DNA of 64,000 bases from Azadirachta indica. Taxonomy: Eukaryota; Streptophyta; Magnoliopsida; Sapindales; Meliaceae. The notes under the pieces were generated by a model that had not been told where the DNA came from, made no database searches, and saw only the letters and a list, made by a program, of their open reading frames with translations. The position numbers and the translations under genes were made by a program. Positions 23,591-37,301 of this stretch are shown piece by piece (within the stretch, counting starts at the first letter, position 1; every line of letters starts with the position of its first letter). The stretch is from contig CM040453.1 of the NCBI GenBank assembly GCA_022749755.1, positions 12,409,368-12,473,367 on the forward strand, in the 5' to 3' direction.

Positions 23591-23755
23591 TACTATTTAT
23601 AAACTATTAGATTTAAACTGTTTCAACTGTTAAAATGAAATGTAACTTTTCTAATTAATAGATAACTTAAGAGTCGTAATTAATATATATATATATAAAA
23701 TGTAATTTTAATAATTGAAAGTACGTAAATCTAACAATTTATAAATAATATAAGA
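23591..23755. mobile_element. Small MITE-like element with terminal inverted repeats, copy 1
   Basis: The left end reads atttataaactattagattt and the right end is its near reverse complement (aaatctaacaatttataaat). Related elements lie at 56,725-56,862 and 59,972-60,140. There is no coding capacity. Confidence 0.5.
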
Positions 23756-25516
23756 AATTGTATGAAGTTAATAGACTATTTATTCGTCTATCTTTCGATG
23801 TACATATATATATGGTAAAAAAATTCAAATTGTTGATTCATCGTAAAGATGGTTTAGAGCCAATAATTTATTATGTAAAATGAATTTTTCATTCTAATAC
23901 TCCATGCAAAAATTATCGGTAATTATCATATTTGTTTTTATGTGACGGAACACTATTAAATCAGATGACAAAGACATTATTGAGAAAAAATGACTTTTTC
24001 TAGAAGACATGAAAATTGAATTCATGTAAGAGGAGAAAAGTTTCCTATTACTTACTTAGAGAGATTTGTGACCATGAAATAAGGATTAAGTGAGTTAAAA
24101 TTGACTAGGTGATAGAGTTGTTTCTTCTTTTGGATCATAGCTCTATAGAACAATATATGTATGTGTACGTATGTATGTATGTATGTATGTATGATAATTC
24201 AAATCATTTCTTAATTTATTGTGAGCAAGAGAAGTACTATTTTCAAGAGATTTTAATAATTGAAGTAATTAGCACTCGAAGATAAATTAAAATAAACTAT
24301 TTATGTAATTTCACAACTAAATCTAGTTAGTTAAAATTAAAATGATATATAATAGTATTTTGTATTTACTAAATAAATCTCAAGATAAATAATAAATTTA
24401 ATTCTCCACAATTTTATTCAATTAATACATGTTTAAGATAAATAATAAATTTAATTCTCCGAAATTTTATCCAATTAATGCATTTTTAGGATCTATTGTG
24501 AAGTAAAAAAAAAACCTTTATATTTCATATTATTCATGTATTTGAATTTTTTTTGCCCAATCATGAGTGCATACAATTTTAAATCTATATTAGGGAAAAT
24601 GATTGTTAGATCTCTAAAATATATGCTAATATACTTTTTAATGTTAATTTTTTAAAATTACTCTTTTTAACTTTCAATTCATTAAATAAGTCGTGATTAG
24701 CATAAATATTGATATTCTTATATTGCTTATTTTTTCAAATTAATTATATTATTATATAGATTAAAAAATTTAAAATTTTACAATATCCATAACGACTTGT
24801 TTTGAATAAATTACTGTCATTAAACAAGTAATTTTTAAATTATTAGAATTAAAATATATATCAAGCAATATTTAACGAGTGAGTCTCATTCTCTATATAT
24901 TATTATGGTATTGATTTATTGGTCTATTCTTAGAAATCTATAGTCTTGATAGACAATCTCTACTCTATAAAGAGAACTCACGTTCGTTGGTAGTGTAGAC
25001 TAAAATATCTTTTCAATTTGAAATAAATTTTAAAAGTTAAAGAACTCCATTTTCTTAAAAAAAGAAAGAAAAAAATTAAAATTAAAAAAAAAAAAAAAAA
25101 CGAAAACCATGCACCTAAAAATAAGGAGAGATATGAAAGTGCAGTTACTGGAACATATAAAAAAATCACCTGGAAATAGGAAAGGCAGTTATATATGAAG
25201 CGGTCCGAGATTCTGTTACCCGGTTCGACTTCACTCTCACTTGCGCGCGTACATAGTAACACCCTCGCCCTCTGTCTTTCCGCCACGTAGCCAAGCAAAA
25301 TATTCTTTCGGCATTGACAGTCCGAACAAGAAAAAGCCGAGGTACCAACCACTATTAACAACGAAAGACCGAAGACACGAGATAGCATGATGTGTCGCAA
25401 CCAGAGAGCGAGTGGACTTAAAGCGCTATGGAAGAGAGTGGGATGACGGATCATCTTCCGTTTAGTGCAAAACGCGGGTGAGAAAAAGAGTGCTGTCTGG
25501 TTTGGATGGTTGGTTT

Positions 25517-25580
25517 TTATTCTCTCTCTTTTCTCTCTTTTCTCTCTTTCTGTTTCTGTGGAGAGGAGAAGAGAACGCTC
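25517..25580 (+). promoter_or_regulatory. CT-rich leader of the CCCH gene
   Basis: A TCTCTCTTTTCTCTC-type pyrimidine tract, with a second one at 25,675-25,690, lies 300-360 bp upstream of the start codon. Such tracts are common in plant 5' leaders and core promoters. The transcription start is not determined. Confidence 0.4.
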
Positions 25581-25828
25581 TCTCTCGGAGAAATAAAAAT
25601 AAACTAAATTAAATTAAAAATTTTAAAATAAAAATAAAAAGAAAAATAAATTAAAAAGAAGAGGAAACTGTTATCTTTCTCTCTTTTCCCTCTCGGTCGC
25701 TCTGTCGAAGGAAGAAAACGCTGCGTTTTGTCTCTTGTTTTCGCCGAAGTTGTGTTAGTTTTTATATTTTCGAGAGGGATTCGATAGAGTGACAGCTGGT
25801 GTTGGGGACAGTGGTGGTGTCGGAGGGA

Positions 25829-25926
25829 ATGGAGGTTCCGGCCGGGAATGATAGAGTGACAGAGTGGTGATGGAAAGAGAATGGAATTTGAAGCCGGAAT
25901 TCCGATGTCCCGAGGTGCTGCTGTGA
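25829..25926 (+). promoter_or_regulatory. Cluster of three upstream ATGs before the CCCH start codon
   Basis: There is a 13-codon uORF at 25,829-25,870 (MEVPAGNDRVTEW) and a three-codon uORF at 25,848-25,859. A third frame from 25,870 overlaps the main ATG (25,881) and ends in TGA at 25,926. Together they could lower or gate translation of the main frame. Confidence 0.55.
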
Positions 25927-28900
25927 CTGAAGGACCTTCACTGTCACCGTCGCTGAACCAAGGTTTTCTTTTCTTTCCGTTTTTATTTTTTATTTATCTA
26001 ATTTCAATTCAATTTAATCTATTTTCGTTGTTATCTCCGTTTGGCGATTCTGATTTTTCATTTGGTGGTGATTGATTTGAAAATTTAAATGCAATTTTAC
26101 TTGTTTTGTTTTCATGTAAATTGTGGTTTTTGCCCCTATGATGATTGATCACTGGGGAAAGTAGTACTGTCTCTATTCATTTTTTATCACTCTGTTATTC
26201 ATAGTTTTGAGAGATGAGTGTTTCTCGCAGTGATTTGTCCATTTTGTTCTTTTACACGTTGAATTCTATGATTAATAGATTTTGTTTAATAATTTTTAAA
26301 AGCAATTTAGATGCTTTGTTTTTATGTTATTTTCTGAGTAATTTTGTTTATATTAATTTTGAATCGCACTGAATGTGTATGAAGTCAAAATTTTAGTCCT
26401 TCTAGGAGAAATTTCGGTGTTGTGTACTTCTGTTTTCCATTTTTGTTTTGTTTCAGTTTTACTGTTTTCTCAAAGTAGGCGCCCGATGTTTTTATTTGTC
26501 TGTCTGTCTATTACTATAATAGTTAAAACTGTGTGGTTGATTATTTGATTTTGGAACGCTGGGGCAATCAAAACTAAGGATTAAGAGGAAAATTGTTGCA
26601 TTGTCTTAACTTGGAGGTAATTGTTGATGCTATGATTCCAAAATGGTAAAGAGTTCAGGATATTTTTCTTCTGATATCAAATAGAGCATGCTTTTTTGTT
26701 GTAAATGTATTCTTCGTGAGTGATTTAACTTTCAATTTAATTTAATGTTGATATATATGAAATAAATATCTGTTTGTTCCTATTTTCTTTCTTTCTTTAA
26801 TTTTTATTTGCTTTTGTTTTCATTGAAATGTGTTCTTTTTTCATAGAATTGTTCTTGTGTCGAAAGGAATTTGTTATTTATTTCAGTGACATATTCACTC
26901 TTCTGATTTTGAAGCGATGTAACATGTTCTTCCCCACCCCTTCTTTCAGCTTTACTTGTGGCTGGAAGGAAAATGTTAACCAATAATGTGATGAATCTCT
27001 GGCATATTGCTCATAGAAGTTTGGATATTTGAAAGAATGAGAAAATTTGCTTCAGATAATAATTTAAAGTCGTTGCAAATAAAATGTTCCTTGCTCTTTT
27101 TTCTTTTTTAAGAACCAAGCTATGTTATAAGGTGCCTTTATGTCCCATTTATTTCATGCAAATTGCAAATTCTTTACATTTTGAGGACTTCCCTTTGAGA
27201 GTACCGAGCTTCTCTTAAAGCCGAGAACAGTACCTCAAAATGTGAATATTCCTTGAACACATATTATATAACTTCATTATTTGTTTGGCAAATGAAAGTA
27301 CTCATTTAATGTTCTGAACCTGCTCATTTAATGGTATTTTAGATGCTTTGTGGCAAATGAACTTGAGAGCAAATGAAGCCATGGAATCGGGGTCCTTACC
27401 TGAACGTCCTGGGGAGCCAGATTGTTCTTACTACATCAGAACAGGCCTTTGTAGATTTGGTGCAACATGCCGATTTAATCATCCTCCTAACCGGAAGCTG
27501 GTATAAGCTGAAGCATGTTTGGAAAAATTCTTATGAACTCAAAGAGTAAATAATTTATGAATGGAATATTAATGCCCTATGGAAAATGCCTTTTTTTTTT
27601 TTTCAGACATGCTTTAGTTGTATTATGGAAAACCTTTTTTTTTTTTTACCTATTAACATAGCATTTACGAAGGTGATGAAAGGGTTAGTTGCATAAATTG
27701 CTGCATGATGTTTTGCTTCATGTCAATTGCTTGAGAAAGTTATTTTTATTTCTTATGTGTAACCAAAATTAACTATTCGAGCATTTAAATCAGCCTAAAA
27801 CTATTTTATTATAGAAGGATGTGGTATTTATTGTGTTTTGATCTATTATACGTACACATATTTTAGTTTTCTTTTTTTGTAGTTATCCCTTTCTTTTCCC
27901 TCTTTATTGGCATACGCCAGTGACTTGTAGCCTGTTTTTATCTGTAAAGTTGATCAAGTAGAAGCAAAAGTATGCTACTATCTTGTCTGGCTTTAGATCC
28001 TGATATTACTGTTAATATCCACAACAAACAATATTTCATTTCCTTGAGGTTTTGTTTACTACTTTTTTTTTTTTAAATTTTCTCCTCTTAAGAAGTTTTT
28101 CATTTGCATGGCTATAGATGCTCTGACATATATTTATGCTCATACGCACAGCTATCCAACTTCTCCCCCTCAAACACTCAGATTTACATGGGCTTCTTTA
28201 TTTATTAGCATGCTTCATGTATTAATTTTGTTCCTTGTTTACTGTATTGCACTAAAACCTTGAAGGTAATGATTAAATACAGGGCCATGATATCTTTGTT
28301 GGCTATTTGGAGTTTGATATATTCATTCTGGTACTTTTAAATTCCAGGCTATTGCCACAGCAAGGATAAAGGGGGAGTACCCAGAACGTGTAGGACAACA
28401 GGAATGCCAGGCATGTAATTTATCCTCCTCTTCTGTAAATGATAGTGTTACTATTCTTGTCTATGTTGGTTCATTACACCAAAAATATTGAACAAAATAA
28501 GTTGAGAGCACATGGCAGCATGTTTTAAATTAAGATTAAGTAGGTATTAAAATAGGGTTGTGTCCATCCAACTTGATGTTAGGGGTGTCTACTGTGAGAG
28601 TGAATGTTGCTTGGGTTTTTACCTGATTCTGTAATTTATTTGAGCCTCTTCGAAGAGAAGCATCTTTGCGTTCACTATGACATGTTCTGACTTACATAGA
28701 CAATTTAGTTAGCTTGCCTGATAATTTTATTCAGTTGCATCAATATCAACATAATAATGGTCATTAGGCTGTCATTATTACTAAAGGATAATGATAAACA
28801 TCAGTTTTTTGTAGCAACTGCAATTATGGCCAATAATTCTTTAATCACGGTCTAGCCTCTGCCATTGTGGTTGATTTTCTGTCAGCATTTTAAGACACTG

Positions 28901-31900
28901 CCATTTAGAGATGATGTAGCATGGGAAGCAAGGGCTATTATTTGGCTTGTTTGCTGCATGTTGAATATTTAAAGTTAGTGCTGGGAAGTAGGTGGTAGAA
29001 TCAAGGATTTGGGGAATGTTTGAGGTTCAAATATGATCATCAACGATTGTTTCTATTTCTTGGGACCTATAATTTTCTTATTTTCCTGTAATCGTAATAA
29101 GTTTCATTTACACTCAATTTCTGTTACTGTTTCCCAATCTTTTCATGCTTCAAAGATTTTATTTTATTAGCAACTTAGCATATTGTAAAGTCGTATGTTT
29201 TGGTTGTATTGTGTTGAGATCCTGAAGGAAAGATAACCCGCTAAGCTGGTTTGAGTTGGCCAGTTTTTGATGACAACATTCTCTGTTGAAAAGTTCTCTA
29301 ACTGCATGCACATTTTCCCAAGTTGTTAAAAGTATGGTGTTGTTTGTTTTTCCTCTTCTTGTGAGGAAGATTATGTTTTTGGAGATTGAAAATATTTAAA
29401 AATGTTAAACTGTTTATTGTTGCAATTGAGACAACAGTCTTAAAGAAAGTCCATATGAAATGTTAAGAAACAGTATACAAAGGGGGCATATGCTGTCCAC
29501 AAATAAATATGTTATACCTGCATGGAGGCACAGTGGTTTAGAGAGGTATATTTTACATGCATGGACCAAATGCTTCTTGTGAAGGGCATAGTATTAAGAT
29601 AGAGGTTGAATTCTGTCAACATTGCATTGGGTGCTAATATGTGCCATGGCATTGGCCAATATAATTTTTTTTAGTGACTTTTATGTGTGTAGAAAGAGAT
29701 TTACTTTTTTACTGATATTCTGTTTTCAATAACTTCAGTACTACCTGAAGACAGGAATGTGCAAGTTTGGAGCCACATGCAAGTTTCATCATCCTAGAGA
29801 TAAGGCCGGGATTGCTGGAAGAGTTTCCTTAAATATTTTGGGCTATCCACTACGCGCGGTTTGCAGTCTATATTTTCTTTTAAATAGAATACATTTTTGT
29901 AATTTGATAGCAATTCATAATTAAGTTTTGGCACATTTTGAACTCCTCCTGTTTCACCTTCACCTGAATACCAACATTTGGTCAGTTGATTTTTGCTTGT
30001 GCACAATAGTGGACAAAAAAATGACGGCATCTGCATTTATTTATAAAATTTTGGGAAAAAAAAAGAAAATGTTTAGTAGATTGTATATGTAAAACTTTAT
30101 CATCAATGACATTTCAGAATTTTCTGCTTCACACTAAAGATCTGTCTTCAAGTATGAGAAACAAAAGTTTATACGATTTATAATTTGTATATTGACATAG
30201 ATAAAATGACGATAATCATGTTGGATCCATGTCCATGTATTAACAAATGCTGTAGTTCTGCAAGTATCGTGTGTTACTGATAAATGGATATTTTGTTTTG
30301 GCATTCTTGTCCTTCTTATGTTGGCTGATATTTTATATTCTTATTTGTTCTGTTGCTGTCTTCCTACAGAATGAGCTTGAGTGTGCTTATTATTTGAGAA
30401 CCGGACAATGCAAATTTGGAAGTACGTGTAAATTCCACCATCCTCAACCAACCAACATGATGGTTTCTTTGCGTGGCTCTCCTGTTTATCCTACTGTTCA
30501 ATCTCCAACTACTCCTGGTCAGCAGTCTTATGCTGGAGGAATCACTAACTGGTCTAGAGCATCTTTTATTCCCAGCCCACGCTGGCAAGCTCCTTCAAGT
30601 TATACCCCATTACTTTTACCCCAGGGGATGGTATCAGTTCCAGGTTGGAATGCATACAGTGTAAGCTTTTTTTAACCCTCTTTTATTAGATTCCATTGCA
30701 TATGTTCAGCATGACTGTTTAACATTAATTGCAATCAGCGTCACTGGAAAGAGCTTAAGTGAATCATGGTCCTCAGTCTCGCAATATAAAAATTGATCTT
30801 AGTCGCAGAAAAAATAACTAAATTGTGATTCATTGTGTTTCATGGCAATGCTTGTTTACAAGCTTTGCTTTGAATCAGGAAGTTGGTTTTGAACTATCTT
30901 TGAAAGACTGGTAAAACCTATACTTCAAAGGAATTATCTTAACGATCATATTTACTTACATTTCCTTTTCCAGGCATGTGTCTGCTTCCAAATTTTGCCT
31001 GCCAACATTTGTTTTTATAATAGGATCTTCTTATTTAGATACTACTTTTTATGGATGTAAAAACCACATTTATTTTGCAGTACAAAAGAATATGCAATTT
31101 TTTTTGTTTTTTATTTCAACTTGTAAACATTATGGTATTATAGGTTTCCAGATTGCAAATTAGGTTAGATCCAAATATGTTTTGATGTTAGTTTCACAAT
31201 CATTTCTGTTGCTCAATTGAAGGCCTCTAAGTATTCATATTGTTTCTGTTAATATTTTCGGAGTTAATAGTTAGCTACACAGCTATTTATATGTTGATTT
31301 GCCTTCAAACATGAAAAAGTTTGATATTGCTGGATAAAACTTGTGATGTTGCAACATATTCTTGGGATGCCCTTTTTCCAGGGTCAGCTGGGGTCGGTTT
31401 CTTCTTCCGAGAGCCTGCAACAAACAGCGGGAAACAATCAAATTTATGGAGCTTCACACCAGAGTGAACCTACAAATTCAGGATCTCAAGGGACAAATTC
31501 TCCATACCATTCTGGCTCTGTCCCTGCAGGGTTTTATGCGTTGCAGAGAGAGAATGTATTTCCTGAGCGACCTGGCCAGCCTGAATGTCAGTTTTACATG
31601 AAGACCGGAGATTGTAAATTTGGTGCAGTTTGTAGGTTCCATCATCCAAGAGAAAGACTAATTCCCGTTCCAGACTGTGTCTTGAGTCCCATAGGTCTAC
31701 CATTACGTCCGGTGAGTTGCACAAGTGATCATTTCTATCTTTGAATCTTGTGTTCTCTAATTTAGCAAATGGCAAGTGGCTATTCTCAGTTTACTAATGG
31801 AGTTTTTTTCAGTTAAATTTTGTGGTTCCTCAACTTGCATGGGCTTTCAATGAAATTACTTCTGGTTGTCTCTTATCTGCATGTCTGAAGTAGTATTTTT

Positions 31901-32926
31901 TGAAATTGCTGTAATTCATTTTTTCTCATCCTTCTTGTACTATGTAGAAAGCCAGATGGAATATATGTTGCTCCAAAGAATTTTCTCCACGATGATGTTA
32001 GGATCATCATTGTTATCTTAAATCAAGCAACTAAAGCTTTTTAGCTTATTAGGTTGGCATGTGTCTTATACACAATTATGCTCTAAATCAGTGGAAGCCG
32101 GCAAAAAGTTGAACAGATCAATTTGTATACCTCTTTCATAGACCAACACCAAAACAAAATTTCAGATTATTAAATAGTGGGCATTAGTTGAAAGAGCAGG
32201 AAAATTTAATTTTTAGGGAACTTGTATCCTTTACCTTTTCCTCATAGACACTTGCAATATATATATGCATGTTAGAATGTCAATCTTGCTTGTATACATG
32301 GAAAATGTCAAAGCAATGGGACATTGGTCCAAACCACATCTGGAAAATCCAATTCGGTTTTATTACCAGTAAACAAGCCAAAAAACAAGACTTAACTAGA
32401 TTTTCTGAGTTCAGCAATCTTGATCCAATCAGGCTAGAAATGTCTTAAAATAACAAAAAAAACCAGGAAAGAAATGGATGAACCCCAGACAAAAAAATAA
32501 TTATGTGATTACTTTACACTGCCATGTCCATTTATGATCATTTGAGCTGTAGAACTAATTTGCTCAATTTGGTATATATGTGCATTATTCATTTTATTTT
32601 CTGTTTTAATGAGATTGATGACGCTGGTTCCCAAACTTCAACAGGGAGAACCTTTATGTATCTTCTACTCTCGTTATGGTATATGCAAGTTTGGTCCAAG
32701 TTGCAAGTTTGACCACCCCATGGGAATTTTCACGTACAATCTCTCCACATCATCTTCAGCTGATACCCCAGTTCGACGATTTTTGGGGTCATCATCTGGA
32801 ACTGGTGCATTAAATTTATCCTCAGAAGGTCTTGTGGAAGCAGGCTCAGGAAAGCCCAGGCGGCTTTCTTTGTCAGAGACAAGACAGATGTCTTCTGGTG
32901 ATGATAATATTGACACAGAGGGATAA
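25881..32926 (+). CDS. Zinc finger CCCH protein of the ZFN1 type, five fingers
   Basis: Seven coding exons: 25881-25962, 27343-27500, 28348-28410, 29739-29858, 30370-30660, 31382-31711 and 32645-32926. They give 441 residues. Five C-x8-C-x5-C-x3-H fingers are complete, starting at Cys55, Cys100, Cys146, Cys307 and Cys353 (for example [16 protein letters not shown] then RFNH). Fingers 1-3 are clustered. A Ser/Gly/Pro-rich spacer of about 140 residues follows, then fingers 4-5. This layout and the phrase PERPGQPEC match Arabidopsis ZFN1, a nuclear DNA/RNA-binding protein. The start [10 protein letters not shown] also matches that family. The tail ([12 protein letters not shown]) looks like a conserved basic/phosphorylatable patch. 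The third intron begins with GC (28,411), not GT. Upstream ATGs suggest translational control. The gene looks intact. Confidence 0.92.
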
Positions 32927-35900
32927 ACACTCTCAAGCGATGGCCGGTTACTGTCTTCGATATTTGATTAGAGGACGAAGCAATCTGTAAATTCATTTCC
33001 GATTATGGGGGATGTACAGATTTGATGTCAAGTTCATTATGTTCTTCTGAGAATGCAATTCAGTTAGCAGACTTGACTCTGAATTTCAATGTTACTGCTT
33101 TCTTTGTATGAAAATCTACAAATTATTGTCGCAATTGGTAAAATCCAATGTGAACATTTCATCTTTCCCGAAACCCATGATTCTGGTTTCTGAGAATTAT
33201 TTTTGTCCAGTTTGTTATATGAAGCATCCTTTTTGGAAGTTGTTTGCCCTAGTATGGTTTCGTGAATCTGCATTTTAGCCGCTCTGGTTTGAAATGTCCA
33301 CCAGGTCCCTGCTATTTCTTAATGTTGATTGCATGCTGCCTGCTGCGCAAGGGACTTCTGATCATCACCATCGTCATTGTCTTCATTGTCAACATCTTCT
33401 TCTACATTGCTTATCTGACATTACAGGTTCTTTAATTTCCACTTCAATTCCAGTTGTAAAATCCTGCCCTCACTTTCATCTTCTTAATAAGACTGAAATC
33501 TTCAGATTGTATTATTGTAAGGTTGATGGTCTTGATCTTAGGTTTAATATTGCGGCAGCCCACGGGTCAAGTTCATTGTTTGATTGGAAGAAACCAGAGG
33601 CTGCAGAGTGGCTGATTCTGTTGACATTCCTACCAGAGGAACACTTTTAAGTTCTGAATCTTACAGACAGTCTTCCTTGTTGATGGATCTCTCCCCATGT
33701 TTGAAGCAGTAAGTTGGTTATCTTCATTTAATTTTTCCTTTCAATGTCTTCCTAGGAGTTTGCTTCTGTTTCTCACAGTGAAAGATCATATCTATTTCTT
33801 CAGGTGTCATGTCAAATGACACAGGAACAGTGACAGAGCACACTCACTCCAGCAAAAGCAGTAGTTTTCTGTAAAATTTCTTGAAGAAACTATAGCATGT
33901 ATCACAAGAACGTGAAAAAACTGGGAGCAGCATCTGCTATGATCAAGAACTTGGCTTCTGCTTAAGAAAGGTTTTGCATTCTTCTGCAGCCTACTTGATT
34001 TACTCATTTGTTTTTTATATCTTCTTGTTGAATCCCTCTCTATATTTATGTTTACCAACAATGCTGTGCTTTGCTTCATGAAATAATGCAGTAACAGATA
34101 ATTATTCAACCACTGCATGCAATAATTCTTCTAATTGTCTACGTATCCTATTAATAAATGTTACAATTTTGCAGAACTCCAAGGCTCACTTGCAATGTCT
34201 GTCACCATGCTAAATTTGGTTCAGGAAATCATCTGCCCATTCTTATATAAAGTTTTGGATTTAGATTCTGTCTTTCAATTTATTTTAGCTCCAATTACCC
34301 CGGATTTTGAGTAGTCTTTAGGAAATTAGCCATATTTTAGCGGATCATGCATCATTTCTTCCACTTTGGCTAGAAATTTTTATGTTTGTGCTCTACTGGC
34401 AGGGATCTTGTTTGCATACTCATCCTATATTAAGATTTTGTTTGGCATCGAGGGGTTATAACTTTGAATCGAAACATGCGACAAAAATAGTAAATCTCAA
34501 ATATTAATGACAAAAAAGAAAAAGAGAATAATAGGTCTAAGTAAAATTTGGTTCTTCTCAAAGACATTTTCAAATTTATTTTCAAAGTAGAGTAGAAACA
34601 CTACAATCTCAAACGAAGCTTAATACTCGGTCAAATTACAAGTCTATTATGTCTCCTTGTATTCCATATCAAATTTGTGATGTTTGTTTAAGTGACTTGA
34701 TAAGATTTTCTTGAGAAAGTGTTAGAAAATAATGGAAGAAATTGATATGATGCTATAGAAAATGCATGGTTAAAATGAAATTTGAGAAGGAAATTGTATT
34801 TATAGCATAGGTACAAAAATGTATTTATTTACTTAAAAAGACCACGGAGAGAATTCCTTTTTCATTTTTCTTTGAACATTACACATTTTTCCTTTTTCTA
34901 CAGCAGGAATAGTTATTAGACTGAATTAGTCTTAGGTTGGATATTAATGTATATTATGTGTTTTTTTATTTCGCAGTATTTGGTTGGAAAAATGGAAAGG
35001 AATGAGAAAAGAAAAAGGGGAAAAGAAACGAACAGAAAAAGGAATAGTATTCCTGTGATTGCAATAAGGAATTGTAGATGGGAATAAATTAATTATTTTT
35101 CTCTTGTATAAAAATACCCTGTATTTAAGAATTAATTTTATTTCTTAACGAAAATCTTAATTAACTAGTAATTAATTTTAATTATAATTTAATTTATTTT
35201 TAAAATGGAAAATTTTGAAATATTAACTTATTTAACAATTTATTGTCATAAGTTGAAAATTAAAAAATATAAATAACAAACATAAAAGTGAAAAAGAAAG
35301 TAAAAATGTTCACAAACATTACAAATAACAATAAACTTTAACTTTATAACGAAATTAGTTGTAGTTCACTGGATGATTAGCTTGTACGAAGAAATTAGCC
35401 ACTTGGGCTAATTAATGTAACTGTTTTTTTCTTTTAAATTTTCAGTTTGTGTCATTTTTCATTATGAAAATTCAAAATTGTAAGTAAAATTAAATTAGTA
35501 ATTAAAATTAACAACTATTTTCAAAAATTAATTTTATCATTTCAGTCCTTAGTATATCCTAAAAAATAGAAACTAAATTATTATAATTAAAAATAGTATA
35601 AACCGACTTGCTTTGAAATGGGTTGCAAAAATTTTTAGTTTTGGAAATTTTTTGCCTTTGAATTCGTCAATTTAGGGTGGGCAATTTTTTGGATTCAGAT
35701 TGAGTTTTTTAAAGCTTGCCCCGAACTCGAAAATTTTATTTAAAATTGCCTAACCTCAGACCCGATGATATATTATTCAGGCCAAATTTTAAATTCGATT
35801 TTAAAACTCGGATTTTTATTTTAAAAATATCAAATCTTAGTCAGATTTTAAATCCATTTAAATATATGTATATTGGGCATATATCTTAAGTACCCAATCC

Positions 35901-36660
35901 GGCCTAGTACACACCCAAATTTTCTAATAAAAGCCGAACATTAGGACCAAGTTTAACCTAGCCCTAATGTTCGGGCTTCACTCAAATCTGGTCGCGTTCG
36001 AATTTTTTGTTTAGCCTATTAAGTTATTCTACTATTCTTAGGCTATTTTTGTAATTTTTAAGTCAACTACAAGATGTTGTCATATTTATAAAAGTAATGC
36101 TTTTATTTTTTTTTTACAATTTATTAACTTCAATTTATTTTATTTATTTATTGATAAATTTTTATTTTAAATAATATAATAATTTTCAAGTTACTTGGGC
36201 TAAAAATATTGAAGTAGAACTTGAGAGTAAAAATAATTGTCAAAATAAAATGAGAGGCAGAAAGCAACTCAAAAAACATATCGAACCCAGCGAACACAAA
36301 TGGGCCATTGCAGAAGAAATACAAGGCCATCTAAATCTAGAGGCTGAGAATTAGATGATTGGGCCCAATAGCACCGCTCATCATTTGATTGAAACAGCTC
36401 TATCATTGATTTGAACCTGTTAATCAACACAACAAGATTCTGCCACGTGGCAATATTGAATGAGGTAGATGTACCTCTACTCTATACCCACAGTTGCTCC
36501 CATGATTGCATTCACACAAACACACCAATCACTACTACTACTCACTCACACTCTCCACAGTACAAAGGAGAAAAGGTTTTCTCCTCCAAAATTCTCCAGT
36601 CTACAACAATATGCCAAAAAATTCATTTAAACCCTCATCAAAATTAGATTAGAGAACAAA
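32927..36660. other. 3' region of the CCCH gene and intergenic DNA
   Basis: The first 200-300 bp are probably the CCCH 3' UTR. A 118-codon frame at 33,294-33,650 has no recognisable domain and I do not call it. The patch 35,690-36,010 has CCCGAACTCG/TCGGGC words like a dispersed repeat. No other gene is seen. Confidence 0.5.
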
Positions 36661-36666
36661 TTGTTG

Positions 36667-36678
36667 TATATATATAAA
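36667..36678 (+). promoter_or_regulatory. TATA box of the cysteine-rich peptide gene
   Basis: tatatatataaa lies 113 bp before the start codon, followed by a CT-rich leader at 36,730-36,750. This is a normal spacing for a plant TATA promoter with a leader of about 80 nt. Confidence 0.6.
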
Positions 36679-36790
36679 TTATTTTCAAAAATCAAAAGCA
36701 AATCAAAACCAGAAAGAAAGACCCATTCCTCTCTCTCTTTCTTTCTTTGCCAAACTTTTCGAAAACTCATCTTAGGAAAATAAGAGAACT

Positions 36791-37301
36791 ATGATGTCTG
36801 GTTGTGGGAAAGCTTTATCTCTCTTGTTTCTGCTAATTTTGGCTAATGTAAGCAGTCCCAATGAGGCAAGTACAGTAACCCAAGTAAGTTTTTATTACGT
36901 TTATGTATTACTTGATGTTTTGGCGAAAAACCCACATTCAATTGCTAGATCTTTTGCTCTTCTTGCGATTTGTTTTGGTTTTCTGTATATGCTTGCTTTG
37001 CTTTGGATTGAGTGTTTGTTTGTTTCTTGATTTTGAGGTAAATGGGTCAGTGAGCATGGAGGCAAAGAGTGAAGAAATGGTACCACTAATGGAGGAGAAG
37101 ATGGCGATGATGTTGAATGAAACAAGAAGAAAGCTTAATAGTTTTCAGATATGTGCTCTTTGCACTTGCTGTGGTGGAGCTAAAGGCTTGTGTTTACCTT
37201 CTCCTTGTTGCTATGCTATTAATTGCAACATTCCTAACAGGCCTTTTGGCTTCTGTTCTTTCACTCCCAAGACCTGTAATTGCTTGGGATGCCATATCTA
37301 A
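36791..37301 (+). CDS. Small secreted cysteine-rich protein (DUF7866-like)
   Basis: Two exons, 36791-36883 and 37038-37301, joined in phase 0, give 118 residues. Residues 1-27 form a signal peptide (MMSGCGKALSLLFLLILANV). A short acidic Met/Glu-rich stretch follows, then a C-terminal domain from Cys70 to Cys116 with 12 cysteines: CALCTCCGG, CLPSPCC, NIPNRPFGFC and a final CNCLGC. From memory this matches a plant-specific domain of unknown function (DUF7866); the number could not be checked. The spacing does not match defensins, thionins or EPF peptides. Twelve cysteines could form up to six disulfides. Expected location is the apoplast or secretory path; function unknown. The intron is only 154 bp. 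A TATA box lies at a plausible distance upstream. Confidence 0.82.

Larger units (their letters stand above)
20041..25460. other. AT-rich intergenic region with repeats
   Basis: No gene seen. It holds a dispersed repeat (about 20,690-21,245) shared with 51,655-53,055, and an AAAT microsatellite near 22,226-22,261. It also holds a small MITE-like element (23,591-23,755) and a GTAT run near 24,163-24,192. The last 300 bp (25,160-25,460) are clearly less AT-rich and probably promoter DNA of the CCCH gene. Confidence 0.6.

Noticed and set aside
24978..25454. 158-codon minus-strand frame upstream of the CCCH gene
   Set aside because: Low-complexity hydrophobic tail read from a poly-A-rich stretch, no recognisable domain, and it lies in probable promoter DNA of the plus-strand gene.
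33294..33650. 118-codon plus-strand frame after the CCCH gene
   Set aside because: No domain, odd His/Cys/Leu composition from a CAT-rich stretch, and no supporting splice structure.
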